Origin: CASQEL01 sp036655975
GTDB taxonomy: Bacteria > Desulfobacterota > Desulfovibrionia > Desulfovibrionales > Desulfovibrionaceae
DNA: 7,809 nucleotides
Assembly: GCA_036655975.1 (NCBI GenBank)
Contig: JAVVPD010000096.1
Coordinates: 1 to 7,809, forward strand
Direction of reading: 5' to 3'
A program made the translations under genes and the position numbers. Below, piece by piece: positions 1 to 6,432 of the stretch; within the stretch, counting starts at the first letter, position 1, and each line of letters opens with the position of its first letter. A model generated the notes under the pieces. The model did not search any database, was not told the origin of the DNA, and was given only the letters and a program-made list of their open reading frames with translations.

Positions 1-24
1 AGTACGTCGTAATGCATCCCGAAC

Positions 25-1074
25 CTAGGGCATCATCGGCGCAATCATAAGCCCCGAGGTCAGCGGCAAAGTAAACATCAGGTTCGCGTTGGCGATGGCC
101 TGCCCCGCAGCCCCACGGCACAAATTATCAATGGCGGCAACAATAATCAGCCTTTTGGTACGCGGATCAACCACAAGACCGATATCACAAAACATCGTCC
201 CGCGCACATTCCGCGTTTCGGGCAACACTCCCTTACGCAAAACCCGAACCCACGGGCTTTCTGCCCACGTGTGGGAATATATGTCGTGCACCTGCTGAAG
301 TGTGGTGGCGGAATCACATAATTCGGTGTATATTGTGGCAAGAATACCCCTGCCAACGGGTAATAAATGCGTATTAAATGATACTGTCACCGATTTTTGG
401 GCGAGAAGGGACAGCTCTTGCTCAATTTCGGGGGTATGACGATGTGTGCCCAAGCCATAGGCGCGGAAATTATCGTGCACTTCGCAAAATAAGGAAGACA
501 CCGTAGCCTTGCGCCCAGAACCCGTTGCCCCCGATTTGGCATCAATGACAATATGTTCGGAGCGAATCAACGTATGGTGCAGCGCTGCGTACAGCCCCAG
601 CACCGCACAGGAAGGATAACACCCAGGATTGGCTACCAAGGTAGCGGCAGAAATTTCCTTGGCGTACAATTCCGGCAAACCGTAGACAGCTTGGTCCAAA
701 ATTTCCTTGCGTGTGTGCGGCACCTTATACCAATCTTCGTACACGGCTGCGTCCCGCAAGCGGAAATCCGCAGACAAGTCCACCACCCGCACCCCTTGGG
801 CGTGCAATTCTCCGACCAAATTCATGGCCGTGCCATGAGGAACTGCCAGAAAAACCACATCACACAGGGCGGCGGCTTCCTTCGTATCCGGCGGGGTAAT
901 ACATACCGACGCCCCCGGCAAGTTATTCATGAAGGGATAGACGGTTCCCACCCGCTTGCCAGCTTCCGTGCGCGAAGACGCATACACCAATTGCATGTGC
1001 GGATGACCAGCCAGAATACGAGTCACTTCCATACCCGTATAGCCCGTTACACCGATAAGCCCCGCCTTGATCAT
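25..1074 (-). CDS. argC: N-acetyl-gamma-glutamyl-phosphate reductase
   Basis: This enzyme catalyses the third step of arginine (ornithine) synthesis: NADPH-dependent reduction of N-acetylglutamyl phosphate to N-acetylglutamate semialdehyde, in the cytoplasm. The 349-residue protein has the usual family length. Residues 8-14 (GVTGYTG) form the Rossmann dinucleotide-binding turn. ANPGCYPS holds the catalytic Cys152, which forms the thioester-type intermediate. DAKSGATGSGRK (178-189) and HRHTPEIEQ (211-219) are the conserved substrate-binding segments, with His213 the likely general base. The ATG is preceded by a strong AAGGGGG ribosome-binding site (1080-1086) with a 5-nt spacer. The stop is TAG. 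It is the last gene of a cluster with the aminotransferase and the DUF1844 gene, 45 nt behind the latter. Other arg genes are not in the window. A hairpin in the gap could mask its ribosome-binding site (described separately). Identification is secure. Confidence 0.97.
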   Translation of the reverse strand: MIKAGLIGVTGYTGMEVTRILAGHPHMQLVYASSRTEAGKRVGTVYPFMNNLPGASVCITPPDTKEAAALCDVVFLAVPHGTAMNLVGELHAQGVRVVDLSADFRLRDAAVYEDWYKVPHTRKEILDQAVYGLPELYAKEISAATLVANPGCYPSCAVLGLYAALHHTLIRSEHIVIDAKSGATGSGRKATVSSLFCEVHDNFRAYGLGTHRHTPEIEQELSLLAQKSVTVSFNTHLLPVGRGILATIYTELCDSATTLQQVHDIYSHTWAESPWVRVLRKGVLPETRNVRGTMFCDIGLVVDPRTKRLIIVAAIDNLCRGAAGQAIANANLMFTLPLTSGLMIAPMMP

Positions 1075-1080
1075 AGCAAC

Positions 1081-1111
1081 CCCCTTGTGCTCAGGGGAGG
1101 TTTTTCTCCCC
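1081..1111 (-). promoter_or_regulatory. Two mutually exclusive hairpins before argC
   Basis: The 45-nt gap between the DUF1844 stop and the argC start holds two overlapping stems on the transcribed strand. Stem A pairs GGGGAG (1111-1106) with CTCCCC (1099-1094) around a 6-nt loop AAAAAC. Stem B pairs CCCCT (1097-1093) with AGGGG (1085-1081) around a 7-nt loop. Stem B would hide the argC ribosome-binding site AAGGGGG. Because both need the same CCCC, only one can form. No U-run follows, so it is not an intrinsic terminator. The pairings are directly visible; a regulatory role is inference. Confidence 0.4.
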
Positions 1112-1119
1112 CAATACCA

Positions 1120-1443
1120 CTACGCGCCAGTTTTAATGATGTATTTCATGCGAACTTCATACAACAAACCTTCAAGCAAGCGGCTTTCTTCGCTATCAAG
1201 GCAGGCTGCCGTTTTATCGCGCAGCATGGTCAGGATATCAATAGTATGCCGAGCCAACTCGAGATTTTCTTCCATTTCACCGGTTTCGGGATTGGGCACT
1301 TCACCCATTTGAGCCAGTGCTGAAGATGCCAGCGACAGAATAAAAGTGGAAAACGTCACCTGAGGCATATGTATATTTTCTTCAAGAGGACTTGCGGAGG
1401 CGGTTTTACAATCACAGCCACCGGTATTATGCGTAGTTGTCAT
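1120..1443 (-). CDS. DUF1844 family protein
   Basis: This is a small cytoplasmic-looking protein of 107 residues whose function is not known. After a variable, Cys-containing N-terminal tail (residues 1-26, with CDC at 10-12) comes the DUF1844 core. It begins with a hydrophobic helix FSTFILSLASSALAQMG (31-47), then the signature VPNPETGE (49-56), and then the helical stretches LELARHTIDILTMLRDKT (61-78) and ESRLLEGLLYEVRMKYI (86-102). The chosen ATG at 1443 has an AAGGAG ribosome-binding site (1451-1456, inside the end of the preceding gene) at good spacing. Met26 is an alternative start that lacks such support. It begins 3 nt after the aminotransferase stop, so the two are probably co-transcribed and translationally coupled. 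Family identification rests on the NPETGE signature and the length; no catalytic residues can be proposed. Confidence 0.88.
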   Translation of the reverse strand: MTTTHNTGGCDCKTASASPLEENIHMPQVTFSTFILSLASSALAQMGEVPNPETGEMEENLELARHTIDILTMLRDKTAACLDSEESRLLEGLLYEVRMKYIIKTGA

Positions 1444-1446
1444 ACA

Positions 1447-2638
1447 TTAACTCCTTACTAAGGGAATAGGGCTGCCCGGCGTAACGTCAAGGGCGGCGTG
1501 GTACGCTGCGAGCGCTTGTTCCAGATAATCACGGGAAGCGCTATAGCCCCCCACTTCGGACAAACTACGGGCCAAAGCATGCAAGCCAGCGGCAATGTCG
1601 GCCCAGTCAAGCCAGCCCATATGCCCCATGCGAATAATTTTTCCCTTCATGGCGTCTTGCCCACCAGCCATGATGACACCGTAACTATCTGCACAAATTT
1701 GCAAAACTTTTCCAGCATCCACCCCCGCAGGCATAGACACCGCCGTCAAACCCCACGTAAAGTGTTGTGGCACAAACAATTCTAGCCCAAGGGCTTGCAG
1801 ACCCTGGCGGGCCATTAACGTAAGCGCCCATTGTTTGCGATACACGGTATCAAGGCCAGCGGTCATAAGCATATCCAGACTTTCCGCCAGCCCCAAAATA
1901 TGACTTACAGGCGAAGAAAAGAGCGTCTGATTTTTTTCAATATTTGCGCGTTCTTTAAGCACATTAAAATAGAAACAACTGGGAGCCACCTGCTCGGCTT
2001 TGCGCCATGCCCGATCAGACAGCGNNNNNNNNNNTAAGCCCCAGACCCGCAGGCACCATAAGGCCTTTTTGCGAGCCCGTGAGCAAACAGTCCATGCCCC
2101 ATTCGTCCAGCGAACAAGGCGAAATACCTACAGCAGAAATACCGTCTACCACCAGCAATACGTCACGCTGGCGGGTAATGCGGGCAACCTCTTCTACAGG
2201 ATGCTGCACCCCTGTGGAGGTTTCCGAAAGCTGAATAAGCACACCGCAGAGCGTTGGGTCTGCATCTAGGGCGGCGCGAACATCAGCGGGGTTAACCGCC
2301 TGCCCAAAAGGCACCATCAGCGATGTCGTTTCCAACCCGCGTACGTTGGCTATTTCGCGCCAACGCTCGGCAAATTTGCCCGCTTCCACAATAAGCACTT
2401 TTTCCTTGGGCTGAAAAAGGCAGTGCACCGCCGCCGTCATAACGCCAGTCCCGGAGCAGGCCAAAGTCAACACCGGACTGTGTGCGCCAAAAAGCTCTTG
2501 CAAGGGCTTTTGGATGCGTTGCATAACGGCTTTAAATTCGGGCTTGCGGTGGTGAATCATGGCTTGGGCCATAACAAGACGCACTCTGTCAGGGATGGGA
2601 GTAGGGCCAGGGGTCAAAAGACGATGTTTCTGTAACAT
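1447..2638 (-). CDS. Class V PLP aminotransferase (SgaA/AGXT type), split by N run
   Basis: This is a fold-type I, class V pyridoxal-phosphate aminotransferase of the alanine/serine-glyoxylate aminotransferase family. It transfers an amino group, typically from alanine or serine, to a keto acid such as glyoxylate. The N-terminus has the family opening LLTPGPTPIP (residues 7-16), then ACSGTGVM for the phosphate site, VVDGISAVG with the cofactor-contacting Asp165, and TGSQKGLM with the Schiff-base Lys191. The second half resumes with LSDRAWRKAEQ. The start at 2638 is chosen because GAGGAA (2645-2650) lies 6 nt upstream and the protein then begins at the conserved motif. An in-frame ATG at 2683 would add 15 non-family residues. 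Ten Ns (2025-2034) separate the halves, which lie in different frames. The real gap must be a multiple of three, most simply 3 nt, giving about 394 residues. I therefore read one intact gene, not a pseudogene. The substrate cannot be assigned from sequence. Confidence 0.9.
2025..2034. other. Assembly gap of ten Ns inside the aminotransferase
   Basis: Ten undetermined bases interrupt the aminotransferase between GLGL (ending at 2036) and LSDRAW (starting at 2022). The flanking reading frames differ by one base, so ten is a placeholder and not a measured length. The edge bases fix partial codons ANN and NCG. Family members usually have two residues here (often Ile/Val then Ala/Ser), which fits ATN plus GCG or TCG with three missing bases. 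Confidence 0.95.
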
Positions 2639-2663
2639 AATGTATTCCTCACATAAACTGTGT

Positions 2664-2693
2664 ATAATAATAGGGCCGCACACTTATTTCCAA
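2664..2693 (-). promoter_or_regulatory. Possible sigma70 promoter for the aminotransferase cluster
   Basis: A -35-like TTGGAA (2693-2688) and a -10-like TATTAT (2669-2664) are separated by 18 nt. They would start transcription near 2656, about 18 nt before the aminotransferase ATG and just ahead of its GAGGAA ribosome-binding site. The elements match the consensus at four of six and five of six positions. The -35 overlaps the end of the methyltransferase remnant. This is plausible but unproven; read-through from polA is the alternative. Confidence 0.35.
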
Positions 2694-2838
2694 AAGCGGC
2701 CGATAACACATTTTAGATAGGCACTTTCGGGCATGGCGGTATGGATAGGATGATCCGCCCCTGCGTGCCCTGATACAAAATTTGCCTGTGCAGGCGGCGG
2801 TCTTCACCGCGTTTGAGGCAGAGCTGTTGCATAAAACG
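2684..2838 (-). pseudogene. C-terminal remnant of a class I SAM-dependent rRNA methyltransferase (RlmI-like)
   Basis: The stretch between the lipoprotein stop and the aminotransferase is coding-like in two frames. The first frame, from 2838 and containing an ATG at 2832, reads MQQLCLKRGEDRRLHRQI, then LYQGTQG. The second frame, ending at a TAA (2684-2686), reads ADHPIHTAMPESAYLK followed by CVIGRFWK. Joined, they match the C-terminal end of the RlmI/COG1092 family of 23S rRNA cytosine methyltransferases, where a QGxxADHP segment is followed by a Pro-Glu-x-x-YLK motif. The join falls in a run of four G (2758-2761); one extra base would restore the frame. Only about 50 codons of a normally ~390-residue protein remain, with neither the PUA nor the SAM-binding part, so it is most likely a decayed fragment. 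Neighbouring AAGGAA before 2832 might allow translation of a short peptide, but I see no reason to expect function. Confidence 0.68.
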
Positions 2839-3471
2839 CTATTCCTTGGGGGCCGGTTGTTCAATCGGTTGCGGATATTTTATCACCATTCTGATGGGGC
2901 TTTCCAAATCTGTCAAATTCCATTCATTGCAGCGATTCAGCATGGTTGCAGCCTTGTGGGCATTGCTTTCGATCACCGTGCCAAAGGCCTTGATGCACAA
3001 GGTTCCTTGAGAACTGATATCATTCAGACGCAAAAATTCCCTATCGCTGGTGGACAAAGGTCGCGAAACCACGGTAAGCGTATCCCCCGCAATGCTAAAG
3101 GTAAACATGCCTGTTGCCTCCGGCATGGCGTAGGAAGATACGTACAAAAATTGTGTTTTAAACGTGGTGGGTGACAGCAGGGCAACTTTGACACTGCTTT
3201 GCTGCCGTTCACGGATAACGCGGACAAATTCCTTTAAAACGCGGTCTGCCAATTTTTGGGGATCGTTGTCCACTTGCCGCAGATAGGTGTCTGAATAGGC
3301 CGCCGCCATGTGAATATCTCCCACATAATCGTAGGAATAGGCATGATTACTCAAGGAAAGCGTTGCATAGTATTTGTCCGGCACAAGACAGCCTTGCAGC
3401 AAGCAACACCACACAACAAGGCACGACAAAAGCGCGGCATGCACAGGGCGATAAAGGAGGAGCTTGCCCAT
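2839..3471 (-). CDS. Putative lipoprotein of unknown family
   Basis: I do not recognise the family. From the ATG at 3471 the protein has 210 residues. It has a classical lipoprotein signal: a short basic start (MGKLLLYR), a hydrophobic stretch to about residue 25, and a lipobox LQGC with the lipidated Cys28. Asp/Lys at +4/+5 (LVPDK) does not give a clear inner-membrane retention signal. The mature part contains YDYVGDIHMAAAYSDTYL (47-64), an amphipathic helix (about 71-88, LADRVLKEFVRVIRER), alternating strand-like segments to about 170, and a Pro-rich tail ending in PAPKE. The start lies 1 nt beyond the polA stop (TAATATG), with no strong ribosome-binding site, suggesting reinitiation coupling. 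A GTG at 3498 would add nine residues inside polA with a GGGG sequence upstream, but that spoils the signal-peptide start. It was probably an envelope protein co-transcribed with polA; there is no evident functional link. Confidence 0.75.
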   Translation of the reverse strand: MGKLLLYRPVHAALLSCLVVWCCLLQGCLVPDKYYATLSLSNHAYSYDYVGDIHMAAAYSDTYLRQVDNDPQKLADRVLKEFVRVIRERQQSSVKVALLSPTTFKTQFLYVSSYAMPEATGMFTFSIAGDTLTVVSRPLSTSDREFLRLNDISSQGTLCIKAFGTVIESNAHKAATMLNRCNEWNLTDLESPIRMVIKYPQPIEQPAPKE

Positions 3472-3472
3472 A

Positions 3473-6196
3473 TTAGTGCGCCGAGCCCCAGTTGACACCT
3501 AAGCCCCAATCCACCACCAAAGGTACGCTCAAGGCTGTTCCCGCAGGGAGCACCCCCGCCATCAACGTGCTTACCCGCTGACCGGCCGCTGTTCCGTGTG
3601 CGGCGGGCACTTCCAGCAACAATTCGTCATGCACTTGCAGCACCAGATTGGCCTGCAGCGTTTGCAAGCTGGAATCGTGCTGCACCGCCAGCATGGCAAT
3701 TTTAATAATATCCGCCGCCGAGCCTTGAATGACCGTATTAATGGCTTGCCGCCGTGCGAGGGCAAAGGCTTGCGGCTTTTGCGACTGCATGTCCGGCAAC
3801 AGCCGACGGCGACCGGCAAGGGTGGTTACCAAGCCCAGTTCGCGGGCACTGGCTTCCACCTGCTCATAAAATAGTTTCAATTGTGCCATGTGTTCAAAAT
3901 ACTGTCCGATAAATTCCTTGGCCTGCACCGTGCTGATTTTTAGTTCCTGCGCTAATTTTTGTGCGCCCATGCCATAAATCAATCCAAAGTTGATGGTTTT
4001 GGCATTCCGCCGCTGTTCAGGCGTTACGCTTTCAGCCGCGCAGTCAAAAATGAGGGCTGCCGTGCGGGTGTGAATATCTTCCCCCTTGGCAAAGGCGTCC
4101 AGCAAGGTCGGTTCCTGAGACATATGCGCCAAAACCCGCAATTCCACTTGTGAATAGTCTGCCGAAACCAGCACCCTCCCCTCACGAGCGATAAAACAAT
4201 CGCGCATACGTTTACCCAAAGGGCCACGCACAGGAATATTCTGTAAATTAGGGTTGCTCGACGACAGGCGACCGGTGGCCGTGGCGCACTGGTTAAAGGT
4301 ACTGTGCAAGCGACCCTGCGCGTCCATCAGCTTGGGCAAAGGTTCAAGGTAGGTAGAACGCAATTTTTCCAGTTTACGGAATTCCAAAATTTTTTCCACC
4401 ACAGGATGTTGCTCGGCCAGCTTTTCCAGCGAAAGCTGCGCGGTGGATAATTGCCCCCCACGAGTTTTTCCCGCCGTGGGCAATTGTAAATTTTTAAACA
4501 GCACTTCGCCCAATTGCTGCGCCGAGCGGATGTTGAATTCCCCGCCCGCTTGGGCATAAACTTCGGCGGTAAGGCTGTCGAGCTGCTGCTGCACCTCCTG
4601 CAAAAAAACGCTGAGGGCCGCGCTGTCTACGGCTATACCCCGCTGTTCCATATGGGCCAGCACCGAGACTAGGGGCATTTCCAATTCGTAAAACAGCGTG
4701 TCGAGCTGATATTCCGCCAATTGCCCTGCCAAGCCCGCCGCCATAGCCAGCGCCAGAGGGCCAGGCTCGTTGGCGGGTAATTGCAATTTGTCGCCCCACT
4801 GAGCCGCCAGCTTGGGCCAGCCGTAATCCCGTTCTTCCGGATCCAGTACATAGGCGGCAATGCCAAGATCAAACCATGCGGGTAAATCCACCCCCGCAAA
4901 AGCATGTTCCATATTCAACAAGGCTTTTACATCCGGCGTGACCACCTGTGCCGCCGCAGCCGCATAGCGGGCCAGCGCCTCCAATGGGCCGTCATAACGC
5001 AAAGATATTGTGCCCACTGTTAGCAAGAGTATATGCAACTCGGGGTGATCCCTATCGGGCAGGGGAATCAGGGCCAAGGGCAGATCCGCACACGCGGGCA
5101 GATCCGCAACATTGTGCACCAGTGCGGGATCTGAGGAAGGGCTTGCCTCCATCATGTCACCACTGGCAGGCGGAACCGCAGGGCGCGCGGCATCAAACAA
5201 ATTCCATTGCTGCACCTTGGCGGCATGGCGCGGACTGCCGTTCACCCCACGGGACGGCAAAGGGCCGGCTACACGGCTTGCGCCGTTGACGCGCGGGGGC
5301 AAACTCCCGTCGCGGAGCATACTTTCCATTTCACGGCGAAGTGCGTGTAATTCAAATTCCGCCAAAAAAGGGGCCATACTGTGCATATCTACAGGGCGCA
5401 CCACCAAATCGTCCAAAGCTAGATGGGTGCAAAAATTCGTGGAAAGCGTGGTCAATTCCCGATACAAAAACATGGCCTCCACGTGGGGAACCAATTTTTG
5501 CTGCAATTTCACGGGCAGCAAACGCATATTGTCGCGGATATCTTCCAATGAGGCCATCTGGGCAAAAATTTTTTCCGCAGTCTTGGGGCCAATGCCCGGT
5601 ACACCGGGAATATTATCGCTAGTATCACCAATCAGGGCTTGCACATCGGGCCATTGGCGGGGTTGCAGCCCGGTTTGCTCAGTAAAGGTTTCCGCACTCA
5701 ACAATTTTTCGTCCTTGCTGGCGGGATCCCACATATAGACATTAGGCCCAAGGCATTGGCGCAAATCTTTATCCGCACCAACTATAACTACCGGACGTTC
5801 CTTGGAAAAACGTGCGGCTAACGAAGCAATACAATCATCGGCTTCACAATTTTGCGACACTTCCAGCCCCAACCCAAGATGCCGCACCACGCGTTCAATG
5901 GGTTCCAATTGCTGGATCAGCGCTTCCGGTGTGGCATCACGATTAGCTTTATATAAAGGAAATTTTTCGTGCCGAAAATGTTTACCCTTGCCGTCGAGTA
6001 AAAACAAAAAATAGCTCGGCTTTTCTTCGCGCAACAGCTTCAACAATAAGCGTGTGACCACAAACAGCGCATTTGTCGGAAAACCGTCTGAACGCTGCAT
6101 ATTGGTGTTCGCGTAAAAACCACGATACACAAAAGCTGAACCATCCATAAGATAGAGGGGGGCTTCTGTAAAATTAAGGCGGGTAGTTAATGACAT
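3473..6196 (-). CDS. polA: DNA polymerase I
   Basis: Pol I fills gaps in repair and removes Okazaki primers. Numbering is from the ATG at 6196 (907 residues). The 5'-nuclease domain (1-~295) carries MDGSAFVYR, LLDGKGK, EADD (118-121), GADKD (140-144) and GDTSDNIPGVPGIGPKTA (190-207, a helix-hairpin-helix). A Pro/Ala-rich linker (~296-365) contains QWNLF (330-334), like a beta-clamp-binding motif. The 3'-5' exonuclease region (~366-500) keeps the fold length but lacks the DxE, LKYD and C-terminal Asp metal ligands, so proofreading is probably absent. The polymerase domain is intact: DYSQVELR with Asp680 (motif A), Lys733/Phe737/Tyr741 (motif B) and VHDE with Asp857 (motif C). Phe737 corresponds to E. 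coli Phe762. An ATG at 6241 would add 15 AT-rich residues; neither start has a good ribosome-binding site, and 6196 is preferred from the family's N-terminal length. The lipoprotein gene follows by 1 nt. Confidence 0.97.
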   Translation of the reverse strand: MSLTTRLNFTEAPLYLMDGSAFVYRGFYANTNMQRSDGFPTNALFVVTRLLLKLLREEKPSYFLFLLDGKGKHFRHEKFPLYKANRDATPEALIQQLEPIERVVRHLGLGLEVSQNCEADDCIASLAARFSKERPVVIVGADKDLRQCLGPNVYMWDPASKDEKLLSAETFTEQTGLQPRQWPDVQALIGDTSDNIPGVPGIGPKTAEKIFAQMASLEDIRDNMRLLPVKLQQKLVPHVEAMFLYRELTTLSTNFCTHLALDDLVVRPVDMHSMAPFLAEFELHALRREMESMLRDGSLPPRVNGASRVAGPLPSRGVNGSPRHAAKVQQWNLFDAARPAVPPASGDMMEASPSSDPALVHNVADLPACADLPLALIPLPDRDHPELHILLLTVGTISLRYDGPLEALARYAAAAAQVVTPDVKALLNMEHAFAGVDLPAWFDLGIAAYVLDPEERDYGWPKLAAQWGDKLQLPANEPGPLALAMAAGLAGQLAEYQLDTLFYELEMPLVSVLAHMEQRGIAVDSAALSVFLQEVQQQLDSLTAEVYAQAGGEFNIRSAQQLGEVLFKNLQLPTAGKTRGGQLSTAQLSLEKLAEQHPVVEKILEFRKLEKLRSTYLEPLPKLMDAQGRLHSTFNQCATATGRLSSSNPNLQNIPVRGPLGKRMRDCFIAREGRVLVSADYSQVELRVLAHMSQEPTLLDAFAKGEDIHTRTAALIFDCAAESVTPEQRRNAKTINFGLIYGMGAQKLAQELKISTVQAKEFIGQYFEHMAQLKLFYEQVEASARELGLVTTLAGRRRLLPDMQSQKPQAFALARRQAINTVIQGSAADIIKIAMLAVQHDSSLQTLQANLVLQVHDELLLEVPAAHGTAAGQRVSTLMAGVLPAGTALSVPLVVDWGLGVNWGSAH

Positions 6197-6264
6197 GACT
6201 ATACTTGTGTTATAATATTCATCTTCAAAAAAAGTTAACATAGCCTGTCAGGCGCAAAGTCGCA

Positions 6265-6300
6265 AGACGCTTATGTCTGTTCCACAAGACAGACGCGTCT
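6265..6300 (-). promoter_or_regulatory. Two-tier stem-loop at the predicted 5' end of the polA mRNA
   Basis: On the transcribed strand AGACGC (6300-6295) pairs with GCGTCT (6270-6265), and inside it GTCTGT (6294-6289) pairs with ACAGAC (6280-6275). An 8-nt loop and a 4-nt one-sided bulge (6271-6274) complete the structure. The promoter spacing puts the transcription start at 6300-6301, so the hairpin would occupy the extreme 5' end of the transcript. Such 5'-terminal stems are known to protect mRNAs from 5'-end-dependent decay; that role here is inference. It is not a terminator, since the T-run lies before it on this strand. Confidence 0.5.
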
Positions 6301-6307
6301 AAAAAAA

Positions 6308-6336
6308 ATTATAGAAATTCTGCACACAACGACCAA
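6308..6336 (-). promoter_or_regulatory. Sigma70-type promoter for polA
   Basis: A perfect TATAAT -10 box (6313-6308) lies 17 nt downstream of TTGGTC (6336-6331), which keeps the TTG of the -35 consensus. Eight T follow and the predicted start is A at about 6300-6301. It sits between the upstream gene pair's terminator and polA, just where a new transcription unit should begin. A second, weaker pair (TTAACT 6238-6233, TATAAC 6214-6209, 18-nt spacer) lies closer to the ATG but would leave almost no leader. Confidence 0.6.
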
Positions 6337-6379
6337 GAAAGGATTGGCACCTTCTTGAAAACTCTATGCCGAGCGCAAT

Positions 6380-6414
6380 AAAAGCCGCTGCAGAATATCC
6401 TACCAGCGGCTTTT
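6380..6414 (-). terminator. Intrinsic terminator after the UPF0173 gene
   Basis: AAAAGCCGCTG (6380-6390) and CAGCGGCTTTT (6404-6414) form a perfect 11-bp stem with a 13-nt loop, 18 nt beyond the hydrolase stop codon. The GC-rich core followed by a TTTT on either strand makes it usable in both directions. It ends the ubiX-hydrolase unit before the polA promoter. Confidence 0.85.
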
Positions 6415-6432
6415 GTAGTTTAATGTGCGTAA

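Noticed and set aside
553..1323. A 256-codon open frame on the plus strand
   Set aside because: It lies antisense to argC and the DUF1844 gene, has low-complexity His/Arg-rich content, no recognisable domain and no ribosome-binding site. It is a shadow of the minus-strand genes.
1447..2638. Aminotransferase as a frameshifted pseudogene
   Set aside because: The frame change occurs only across undetermined bases, both halves keep all family motifs, and a three-base gap restores a normal-length protein.
2649..2864. A 71-codon minus-strand frame across the gap between lipoprotein and aminotransferase
   Set aside because: It is the third, wrong frame through the methyltransferase remnant. The other two frames carry the family motifs; this one resembles nothing.
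5112..5738. A 208-codon open frame on the plus strand
   Set aside because: It is antisense to polA, its composition follows polA codon use, and it has no recognisable domain. The polA protein is well conserved across the same span.
6265..6308. Stem-loop next to a run of eight A, considered as an intrinsic terminator
   Set aside because: Reading on the plus strand the stem is followed by A, not T. On the minus strand the T run comes before the stem. Neither order terminates, and a perfect terminator already exists at 6380-6414.
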